This document shows positions 1 to 6,282 of a stretch of DNA of 29,410 nt, in pieces. Below the pieces are notes generated by a model, which did no database searches, was not told where the DNA came from, and saw nothing but the letters and a program-made list of their open reading frames with translations. How positions within the stretch are numbered: the first letter of the stretch is position 1; each line of letters opens with the position of its first letter. Made by a program: the position numbers and the translations under genes. The DNA is from CAZHAC01 sp964383855 (GTDB lineage Bacteria; Chloroflexota; Dormibacteria; Dormibacterales; Dormibacteraceae), in the NCBI GenBank assembly GCA_964383855.1, contig CAYLIP010000034.1, forward strand, positions 1 to 29,410, written 5' to 3'.

Positions 1-335
1 CGCTGCCGGCCGGCGCGAGCCTCCAGGATCCGGTCCTGGAGCTCGAAGACCATGTCCATCAGCTTCACCGGAGAGATGTTGGTCCGCAGCGGCGGCAGCT
101 CGCCGGCCTCCCGGCCGAGGACCCCGACCAGCTCGGTGATCCGCGGCTCGAAGGCCAGCGGCACCCGCTTCTGGCCGCTCAGGTTCATCTGCTCCAGCTC
201 CTCGAGCATGCGGTCGAGGACGCGCATCGGGACCTCCAGACGCGCCCGCTCCCGGCGGCGCCGGTGGTGGGCGCGCAGCCCCCTGCGGATGGTCAGGTTG
301 GCGGTGGCGAGCGGGTCGAACTGCTCAGCGATCAT
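1..335 (-). CDS. Unknown protein, N-terminal part (runs off the left edge)
   Basis: The first 111 residues of a minus-strand gene are visible and I do not recognise the family. The sequence begins MIAEQFDPLATANL, has a very basic stretch near residues 18-33 (RRGLRAHHRRRRERAR), then an amphipathic helix-like segment (VLDRMLEELEQM). No signal peptide or membrane span is seen. The ATG at 335 is chosen because a TAGAAT box lies 6 nt before it and because the frame overlaps the end of the PlsY-like gene by 11 bp, as expected for the last gene of a compact operon. The element in front of it matches the one before the fasciclin gene, so the gene may have its own CarH-controlled promoter as well as read-through from the crt operon. 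A role in carotenoid handling would be a guess from position only. Confidence 0.6.
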   Translation of the reverse strand, partial: MIAEQFDPLATANLTIRRGLRAHHRRRRERARLEVPMRVLDRMLEELEQMNLSGQKRVPLAFEPRITELVGVLGREAGELPPLRTNISPVKLMDMVFELQDRILEARAGRQ

Positions 336-885
336 GCGCTGATTCTATACAAAACCTAGACATTCGCGCCAGCAGCAGGACCAGGTAGGCGAAGCCGAGT
401 CCGGCCAGGCGCCACCGGTCAGGGACCAGCAGCGCGAAGAGCGGTGGATAGGCCAGCAGCCCGGCTGCCACCGCCCGGCTGAACCCCGCCCGCATGAGGA
501 GGACGGCGAAGAGCGCCAGGGCGAGCGCCGCCGGCACCGGCCCGAGGACCAACGCGCCGCCCGCCAGGCAGGCCACGGCGCGCCCGCCCCGAAAGCGGGT
601 CCAGGGCGGCCAGGCGTGGCCGGCCATCGCGGCCACCGTTCCGGCGCACGCCGCCCACCAGCCTCCGAGCGCCAGCCCGAGCAGCGCCGCCACCGCGGCC
701 TTGGCCGCGTCCAGGCCGGCGACGCCTAGGCCGGCGCGCGGGCCGGCCAGCCGCCAGAGGTTGGCGGCGCCCGGGTTGCCCTCGCCCGCCACCAACGGGT
801 CGTAACCGTGCCGGAGTCCGATCCAGCGGGCGAAGGGCAGCGATCCCAGCAGGTAGCCGGCGGCCGCGGCCGCCGCCTCAGCCAA
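325..885 (-). CDS. PlsY-like glycerol-3-phosphate acyltransferase family protein
   Basis: This 186-residue polytopic membrane protein belongs to the PlsY family, whose members move an acyl group from acyl-phosphate to glycerol 3-phosphate. Visible family signatures are YLLGSLPFARW (11-21), GEGNPGAANLWR (34-45) and GHAWPPWTRFRGGRAVA (about 89-105). The usual GGKG-type signature reads GGRA here, so substrate use may differ. Hydrophobic segments fill the rest. The TTG start at 885 overlaps the crtB stop by 8 bp, so it is translated as part of the crt operon. A housekeeping phospholipid role is possible. Position after the glycosyltransferase and desaturase genes suggests acylation of a carotenoid glycoside, which is inference. 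Length is close to typical PlsY. Confidence 0.8.
   Translation of the reverse strand: MAEAAAAAAGYLLGSLPFARWIGLRHGYDPLVAGEGNPGAANLWRLAGPRAGLGVAGLDAAKAAVAALLGLALGGWWAACAGTVAAMAGHAWPPWTRFRGGRAVACLAGGALVLGPVPAALALALFAVLLMRAGFSRAVAAGLLAYPPLFALLVPDRWRLAGLGFAYLVLLLARMSRFCIESAHDR
342..362 (-). promoter_or_regulatory. Putative CarH-type operator and -10 box for the unknown gene at 335
   Basis: Two 6-bp elements, TATACA (346-351) and TAGACA (357-362) as read on the plus strand, are exactly 11 bp apart. On the minus strand the TAGAAT at 347-342 sits 6 nt before the ATG. The core is nearly identical to the element before the fasciclin gene. It lies inside the last codons of the PlsY-like gene, so some conservation could come from coding, although the fasciclin copy is not inside such a gene. 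Confidence 0.5.
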
Positions 886-1663
886 CCCGAAGCATTTCGC
901 CGGCGAGGATGCGCAGCTTCTGTCGGCCCGAGACGGCTGCGCGCACCGGCGGCTCGGGCAGCCCGCGCTCGACCTCGTCCAAAATCGCGCGGTACATCAG
1001 CGCCGCTCCCCGGACGACGCGCCCGCCCTGCCGGAGCAGGCCCACCCCGGCCAGGCCCCGTTCGTACCAGTGGCGGGCGATCGCGATCTCGATCCGCATC
1101 TGCAAGGCGCGGTCGCCCCCCGCCAGCTCCAACGATTCGCACGGGAGGTAGCTGCGGCCGCGCGCCGCGTCCTCGCCCACGTCGCGCAGGATGTTGGTCC
1201 GCTGGAGAGCGATGCCGAGCGCGCGGGCGGCGCCGTCGGCCTCGGGCGCGCTGGTGCCCAGGACGGCCGCCATCATGCGCCCCACCGTGCCCGCGACCCC
1301 GTAGGCATAGCGGTCGAGCTCGTCCTCGGTGCGGAGGTCGACCGGCCCCAGGTCCTGCGCCTGGCCGGCGCAGAAATCGGTCACCGCGTCGAGCGGGAAG
1401 GCCGGGTGGCGTTCGGCCAGGCCGGCCAGGATCGCTTCCTCGCGCCCCGCCGCGGAGCCGCCGGCCGCCCAGGCCGCGACCTCCGCCAGCCGGCGCCCGG
1501 CGGTGGGGTCGCCCTCGTCGACGAGGTCGTCCAGCGTCCGGCACACCAGATAGAGAAGGACGACATCCTCCCGGACGGCCGGGGGCAGGAAGCGGGCCGC
1601 CAGCCAGAAGGTGCGGGCGTGGCGGCTCATCACCCCGGCCGCCTCGGTCCTCAGCGCGCTCAC
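878..1663 (-). CDS. crtB: Phytoene synthase
   Basis: A 261-residue squalene/phytoene synthase family enzyme that condenses two GGPP to phytoene. Both aspartate-rich substrate motifs are present: CRTLDDLVDEGD near residue 38 and RDVGEDAARGRSYLP in the middle. The N-terminus (SRHARTFWLAARFLP) is typical of the family. The frame stays open far upstream, antisense to nothing and overlapping crtI, but the GTG at 1663 is the sensible start because it overlaps the crtI stop as GTGA and leaves about 11 residues before the first conserved segment. Its partners are crtE upstream, which supplies GGPP, and crtI, which desaturates the product. At about 260 residues it is on the short side for CrtB but complete. 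Confidence 0.93.
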   Translation of the reverse strand: MSALRTEAAGVMSRHARTFWLAARFLPPAVREDVVLLYLVCRTLDDLVDEGDPTAGRRLAEVAAWAAGGSAAGREEAILAGLAERHPAFPLDAVTDFCAGQAQDLGPVDLRTEDELDRYAYGVAGTVGRMMAAVLGTSAPEADGAARALGIALQRTNILRDVGEDAARGRSYLPCESLELAGGDRALQMRIEIAIARHWYERGLAGVGLLRQGGRVVRGAALMYRAILDEVERGLPEPPVRAAVSGRQKLRILAGEMLRVG

Positions 1664-3123
1664 AGCCGTCCCCTCCGGCGGTCGTGCTCGACCAGCTCGC
1701 TCGTCACCTGCGCCCCGAGCAGCACCCCCGGCACTCCGGCGCCGGGATGGACCCCGGCGCCGACGTGGTACAGGCCGCGCACCGACCGGTCCCGGTTGGG
1801 CGTCCGGAAGTAGGCCGACTGAGAAAGCAGCGGCTGGGGCCCGAACGCATTCCCGAACGGGCTCATCAGGTCGTCGCGGAAGGTGAGGGGGGTCCAGCTG
1901 CGCTCGACCTCGATCGCGCCCCGCAGCCCCGCCAGCCCGAGGCCGCCGGGCGACTCGAGCGCGTCGAGCACCCGCTCGCGCAGCGCCGGCTCGGCGCGTC
2001 CCCAGTCGAGCCCGCCGGCAAGATTGGGCACCGGCAGGAGCACGGCCAGCGACTCGCCGCCCGGCGCCGCCATCGCCGGCTCGCTGCGGGACGGCGCGTG
2101 CACGTAGAGGCTCAGGTCCTCCGGAACCCGCCCCCGGCGGGTCACGTCGCCGATGAAGCCGCGGTAATCGCGGCCGACGAGCAGCGTGTGGTGCTCGAGC
2201 TGCGGGTAGCGCCGGCCGACACCGAGGTAGAGCAGGTAGCAGCTCATGCTCAGGCGCGGAGTGCGCGCGCTCCGGCCCAGCAGCTTCGACGTGGTCAGCA
2301 CGTCGGCGTTGCTGACCACGAGGTCCGCCTCGAGCAGGTCGCCGGAGGCCGTCCGCACGCCGGCGGCGCGGCCGCCGCGGGTCACGACCTCGGTCACCGC
2401 GTCGCCGCACCGGAGGTCGCCGCCCGACCGCACGAGCCGCGCCAGCGCCTCGACGAGCGACCACACGCCGCCCTCGGCGTACCAGACGCCGCCCGCCAGC
2501 TGGAGGTAGGCGAGCGCGGCGTAGACGGCCGGGACCCGGAAGGGGTCGCCGCCGATGAAGAGCGGGTGGAAGTCGAACACCTGGCGGACGTGCGGTTCAC
2601 GGAAGTACCGGCCCACGAACGAGCTCACGCTGCGCAGCGCATCGAGCCGGACCATCCGCGGCACCAGGCCCAGGAAGCTGCCCAGCGTGAGGAAGGGCTG
2701 GCGCCCGGCGACCATGATCGCCCGCTCGTGGATCCGCCGGCTGGCCGCGACGAAGGCGTCGTAGCGGAGGGCGTCGGCGGGGCTGAAGCGCGCGATCTGC
2801 TGCTTCATGGCGGCGGTGTCGCCGCTGAACAGGAAGTCGCGCTCCTCCCCCGCCCAGGCGATCCGGTAGTAGGGGTCGAGCGCCCGCAGCTCCAGTCGGC
2901 TGGAGGTGGTGGTGCCGGCGGCGGCGAAGAGCTCGTCCAGGACCTCCGGCATGGTGATCAGCGAGGGCCCCGTATCGAAGCGGTAGCCACCCTCGCAGAT
3001 CCGGCTCGCGCGGCCCCCGGGCTCAGGTCGCGCCTCGATCACCGTCACCCGGTGACCGGCGGCGAGCAGCCGGATGCCGGTGGCGAGGCCGCCCAGGCCG
3101 GCGCCGACGACGACCGCTCTCAC
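1660..3123 (-). CDS. crtI: Phytoene desaturase (CrtI-type)
   Basis: A 487-residue FAD-dependent carotenoid desaturase. The N-terminal dinucleotide fold VVVGAGLGGLATGIRLLAAG (4-23), followed by the acidic residue in VIEARPEPGGRAS, binds FAD. The C-terminal signature GLYHVGAGVHPGAGVPG is characteristic of CrtI. It is expected to convert phytoene to lycopene in several steps at the membrane. The GTG start at 3123 overlaps the stop of the upstream fused gene as GTGA, and the stop overlaps crtB in the same way, so all three are probably translationally coupled. A long antisense frame (808-3441, plus strand) is a high-GC shadow. The number of desaturation steps cannot be read from sequence. Lycopene is inferred from the neighbouring elongase and cyclase domains. 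Confidence 0.93.
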   Translation of the reverse strand: MRAVVVGAGLGGLATGIRLLAAGHRVTVIEARPEPGGRASRICEGGYRFDTGPSLITMPEVLDELFAAAGTTTSSRLELRALDPYYRIAWAGEERDFLFSGDTAAMKQQIARFSPADALRYDAFVAASRRIHERAIMVAGRQPFLTLGSFLGLVPRMVRLDALRSVSSFVGRYFREPHVRQVFDFHPLFIGGDPFRVPAVYAALAYLQLAGGVWYAEGGVWSLVEALARLVRSGGDLRCGDAVTEVVTRGGRAAGVRTASGDLLEADLVVSNADVLTTSKLLGRSARTPRLSMSCYLLYLGVGRRYPQLEHHTLLVGRDYRGFIGDVTRRGRVPEDLSLYVHAPSRSEPAMAAPGGESLAVLLPVPNLAGGLDWGRAEPALRERVLDALESPGGLGLAGLRGAIEVERSWTPLTFRDDLMSPFGNAFGPQPLLSQSAYFRTPNRDRSVRGLYHVGAGVHPGAGVPGVLLGAQVTSELVEHDRRRGRL

Positions 3124-5051
3124 CGCAGCTCCCCCGTCAGCGGCGCGCCGCGCCAGACCGGCGCGCGGCCGGCCAGGCCGTCGGCGACGCTGGCCGTCAT
3201 CCCGGCCAGGGTGGCCAGGACGGTGACCGGGTGCCAGAGCAGGCTCCCCAGCGGCTGCCGCTCGCGAACCGCCACCGCGGCCCGGAGAGCCAGCAGCAGC
3301 GTGCAGCCGATCAGCGCGCCCAGCGCCGCCGGCCGGTCACCGGCAGCCACCGCGGCGGCCAGCACGACTGGGGGCCCGAGGAGAACCATGCCCAGCCCGG
3401 CGATGCCGGCCAGCGCCACGGCCAGCGACTCGCCGGCGTAGGCGTAGAACATGCGCCGCCAGGCGGCCAGGGCGCGGGCCGCCGTCTCGTAGTGGCGGGT
3501 CGCGGCGAGGTCGGCGCCCCGCAGCAGGCGGACCCGGCGGTGGCCGGCCGCGTAGAGGCGGGCCAGGTCGAGGTCCTCGCGCGCCGAGCCGGCGATCGCG
3601 GCATGGCCGCCGAGCTCCAGGTACTCGTCGCGGCGGACCGCCATCAGGGGGCCGTTGGCCAGGGGCAGGGCGGCGTGCGGCCAGAAGGCGACCTGGAGCA
3701 GCGCGAAGGCCGGCATCAGGGCGCGCTCGGCGGCCGAGTCCATGGCGTAGCGGGTGACCAGCGAGACCAGGCCGCCCGGGACCGCCTCGGCCGCGATGGC
3801 CGGAAGCGCGGCCGGCTCGAGCACGGTGTCGGCGTCCAGGAACACCACCACCTCGCGCGTCGCCGCCCGCGCCCCGCGCCACGCGGCCCAGCACTTGCCC
3901 GTCCAGCCTGGCGGCCGCGGGCCGGCCACCACGACGCGGGCGCCGGCGCCCGCCGCCACCGCCCCCGTCCGGTCGCGCGAGCCGTCGTCGACCACCACCA
4001 CCTCCACTTCCTTGGGCAGCGAGGCCAGGCAGCGGCCGATCCGCGACTCTTCATCGCGCGCCGGGACGACCACGGTCACCTGTCCGACCGGCCCGCGCGC
4101 GCCCCGCCGCCGCATCCGGTGCTGGTTGGCCGCGAAGACGCCGAGCACTGCGAGCAGGCCGACCGCGGAGCCCCAGGCGAACAGCTCGGCCAGGGTGACC
4201 CGCCCCACCCCCCAGGCCCGGAGCAGGACCTGCGTGACCAGGAAGCCCGACAGCATGTTCATCCCCAAGAAGCCGCGCCAGGCGCGCCGCGCCTGCCGGG
4301 CCGCGTCGCCGAAGAGGACCGAGCCGGCGAGCAGCGGGTAGGGCAGCAGGGCCACCGCCGCGGCCACGGCCAGGCCGCCGCCCGAAGCGACCAGCAGCAC
4401 CGCCGCCACATAGAGGACGAGGGCGCCGGCGGCCGTCGCGCGGGCGCCCAGGCTCACCGCAACCGACCCGATGCCGGCGGCGCGGTCGGCGGCCACGTCC
4501 TGGATGGCGCCGAGGGCCTGGGAGGCGGCGCCCCAGACCAGGAAGGCGACCAGGTAGCGCCAGGGCAGGCGGTCGAGCGACGCGCCCGCGAGCACACCGC
4601 CGCAGATCGCAGGCAGCACGAAGTGAAGGGAGGAGGTGAGCGAGTCCAGGCCGGGCGTCTCCTTGGTGCGCAGCGGAGGCGCCGAGTAGGCGAGCGCGGC
4701 GAGGACCGTCAGGGCCAGGACGCCCGCGGCGGCGGGCCCGCCGAGCAGCGCCAGCGCCGCCAGCAGGGGCAGGTTGGTGGCGGCGATCGCCGTCCAGAGG
4801 TGGCGCCGCCCGCCGGGCGCGACCACGGCGCCCTCGACGGCTCCGCCCTTGCGCGGGTTGCGCCGGTCGGACTCGTAGTCGAAGACGTCGTTGACGCCGT
4901 AGAGGAGCAGGTTGTAGGGCGCCAGGAAGTAGAGCGCGCCCAGGCCGAGCGCAACCGTCGGCCGCCCCGCGGCCACGCCGCAGGCGAGGAAGGGCAGCAC
5001 GGTGTTGGGCCAGCTGTAGGGGCGGGCGACGGGCAGCAGGCGGCCCAGCGC
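3120..5051 (-). CDS. Fused UbiA prenyltransferase (lycopene elongase-like) and family-2 glycosyltransferase; 5' end in the gap
   Basis: At least 643 residues are visible and the frame is open into the N run. Residues are counted from the GTG at 5000; 17 more codons lie before it. The first half is a UbiA-type membrane prenyltransferase: RPYSWPNTVLPF just upstream, the metal-binding NDVFDYESD at 37-45, a second acidic motif QDVAADRAAG, and several membrane spans. In a crt operon this fits CrtEb-like lycopene elongation with DMAPP. The second half, from about residue 305, is a GT2 domain: VVVPARDEE, VVVDDGSRDRTG, GWTGKCWA, the DAD metal motif, and AREDLDLA, followed by C-terminal membrane helices. 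It resembles CrtQ/HpnB-type glycosyltransferases. The two activities are usually separate genes, and I see no stop or frameshift between them. Confidence 0.87.
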   Translation of the reverse strand, partial: ALGRLLPVARPYSWPNTVLPFLACGVAAGRPTVALGLGALYFLAPYNLLLYGVNDVFDYESDRRNPRKGGAVEGAVVAPGGRRHLWTAIAATNLPLLAALALLGGPAAAGVLALTVLAALAYSAPPLRTKETPGLDSLTSSLHFVLPAICGGVLAGASLDRLPWRYLVAFLVWGAASQALGAIQDVAADRAAGIGSVAVSLGARATAAGALVLYVAAVLLVASGGGLAVAAAVALLPYPLLAGSVLFGDAARQARRAWRGFLGMNMLSGFLVTQVLLRAWGVGRVTLAELFAWGSAVGLLAVLGVFAANQHRMRRRGARGPVGQVTVVVPARDEESRIGRCLASLPKEVEVVVVDDGSRDRTGAVAAGAGARVVVAGPRPPGWTGKCWAAWRGARAATREVVVFLDADTVLEPAALPAIAAEAVPGGLVSLVTRYAMDSAAERALMPAFALLQVAFWPHAALPLANGPLMAVRRDEYLELGGHAAIAGSAREDLDLARLYAAGHRRVRLLRGADLAATRHYETAARALAAWRRMFYAYAGESLAVALAGIAGLGMVLLGPPVVLAAAVAAGDRPAALGALIGCTLLLALRAAVAVRERQPLGSLLWHPVTVLATLAGMTASVADGLAGRAPVWRGAPLTGELR

Positions 5052-5151
5052 NNNNNNNNNNNNNNNNNNNNNNNNNNNNNNNNNNNNNNNNNNNNNNNNN
5101 NNNNNNNNNNNNNNNNNNNNNNNNNNNNNNNNNNNNNNNNNNNNNNNNNNN
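5052..5151. other. Assembly gap, 100 N
   Basis: Exactly 100 N, the conventional size for a gap of unknown length. It interrupts both the lycopene-cyclase-domain gene on the right and the 5' end of the UbiA-glycosyltransferase fusion on the left. A 100-bp gap is too small to hold the rest of a CrtYc subunit (about 100 residues), a CrtYd partner and the missing N-terminus, so the true gap is probably larger. Confidence 0.98.
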
Positions 5152-5236
5152 CCAGCCCCAGGCGCCGCCGGCGCGCGAGCAGGAGCACGCCCATGGCCGA
5201 GAGGAGGATTGCCAGCAGGTACGCGCAGTGGCTCAC
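5152..5236 (-). CDS. Lycopene cyclase domain protein, N-terminal fragment
   Basis: Only the first 28 residues are visible before the N run: VSHCAYLLAILLSAMG followed by a basic turn LLLARRRRLGL. A first membrane helix followed by a positively charged loop is how heterodimeric lycopene cyclase subunits (CrtYc/CrtYe and the related CarR-domain proteins) begin, and crtYe/crtYf commonly sit beside a CrtEb elongase in decaprenoxanthin-type clusters. The GTG start at 5236 overlaps the crtE stop as GTGA. The assignment rests on a short match plus context, so another small membrane protein cannot be excluded. Confidence 0.55.
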
Positions 5237-6282
5237 CGGTCGCGATCGACCAGGCGCTCGGTCATCAGTGCCAGCTCGTTGCGCAGGCCGGGGTCGATGT
5301 CGAACGCTCCGATCGCGACCAGGGCCTGGCGGCGCAGGTGCGCGATCATGCTCTCGGCCTCGGTCACGGCGCCCGCCGCCACCAGCGCATCGCGCATGCG
5401 CGCGACCTCGCCCGGCCCGCGTTCCGGCAGTTCGACCAGCCGGCGCAGCTCGGCCGCGGCCGCCGATTGCCCGGACAGGCCGCGGGCGAGCAGCCAGGTG
5501 GGCTTGACGTGGGCGAGGTCGTCGCCATCGGGCTTGCCGGTCGCCTGGCGGTCGCCAAAGGCGCCGAGGAGGTCGTCGCGAAGCTGGAAGGCGGTGCCCG
5601 CGGGCTCCGCGTAAGCCGCCGCCGCGAGCGCCAGCGACGTTCTGCCGCCGGCCAGCGCGATGCCCAGCTCGAGCGGCCGGCGGATCGTGTAGCCGGCCGT
5701 CTTGCGCCGCATCACGGCCAGCGCCTCGGCCTCGCCGACAACGCCGAAGGTGGTCATGGCGAGGTCCTGGAACTGGCCCACCGTCACCTCCTCGCGCAGC
5801 GTGTTGAAAACGCTGAAGGCCTGCTCGAGAGCCTCGCCGCCGTAACCCGACTGGAGCAGCAGCATGTCGGCCCAGACCAGGGCGAGGTCGGACGCCAGCA
5901 GCGCGGCGGCCTGCCCGTGGTGGGCGCCGGTCCGGCGGGCGAGCGCGACATGGACGGCGGCTCGCCCGCGGCGGAGGGCGCTGCGGTCGATGATGTCGTC
6001 CTGGACGAGGGCGAAGGTGTGGACGAGCTCGACGGCGGCGGCGGCGTGGACCAGCCGCCGGTCGGGACCGCCCCCGGCCGCCCGGTGACCCCACTCGACG
6101 AACCAGGGGCGGATACGCTTGCCTCCGGCGAGCGTCAGGGCGCGCAGCTCGGAGATGGCGGGCTCGATCTCGGGGGCGGCCGCGCTGAGCTCTCGGGAGC
6201 GGCCGGCAAGGAAGTCTTCGAGGAGGTTTTCGAGTTCGGCCCGGAAGCCGGAGGGCGCGGCCGGTAGGCTCGTTTGGAGCAT
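5233..6282 (-). CDS. crtE: Geranylgeranyl diphosphate synthase (polyprenyl synthetase)
   Basis: A 349-residue trans-isoprenyl diphosphate synthase that extends DMAPP with IPP to make GGPP, the precursor of phytoene. The first aspartate-rich motif DDIID is at 95-99 and the second is FQLRDDLLGAFGD around 232-244, with GGKRIRPW at 53-60. It is the first gene of the minus-strand crt operon. The ATG at 6282 has a CAGAAT box 7 nt ahead and no Shine-Dalgarno sequence, pointing to a leaderless message. The second motif deviates from classical DDxxD in the same way as many actinobacterial GGPP synthases. Chain length is inferred from the neighbouring crtB rather than from a residue-level analysis. Confidence 0.92.
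   Translation of the reverse strand: MLQTSLPAAPSGFRAELENLLEDFLAGRSRELSAAAPEIEPAISELRALTLAGGKRIRPWFVEWGHRAAGGGPDRRLVHAAAAVELVHTFALVQDDIIDRSALRRGRAAVHVALARRTGAHHGQAAALLASDLALVWADMLLLQSGYGGEALEQAFSVFNTLREEVTVGQFQDLAMTTFGVVGEAEALAVMRRKTAGYTIRRPLELGIALAGGRTSLALAAAAYAEPAGTAFQLRDDLLGAFGDRQATGKPDGDDLAHVKPTWLLARGLSGQSAAAAELRRLVELPERGPGEVARMRDALVAAGAVTEAESMIAHLRRQALVAIGAFDIDPGLRNELALMTERLVDRDR

Noticed and set aside
52..342. Plus-strand frame at the left edge
   Set aside because: Ser/Arg-rich with no recognisable fold. The minus-strand frame here has balanced composition, an operon overlap and a promoter box.
342..362. Reading the shared CarH-like element as an ordinary sigma-70 promoter with -35 and -10
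   Set aside because: No TTGACA-like hexamer lies 16-18 bp upstream of the TAGAAT box in any of the three copies. An ECF-type promoter remains an alternative I could not exclude, but the 11-bp periodicity fits an operator better.
808..3441. Long plus-strand open frame of 877 codons opposite crtB and crtI
   Set aside because: Composition is extreme (Arg/Pro/Gly/Ala-rich) with no domain, and the opposite strand encodes well-known enzymes with intact motifs. It is a shadow of high-GC coding sequence.
3231..5507. Long plus-strand frame running through the N gap
   Set aside because: Low-complexity product read across unknown bases, antisense to the fused UbiA-glycosyltransferase and crtE.
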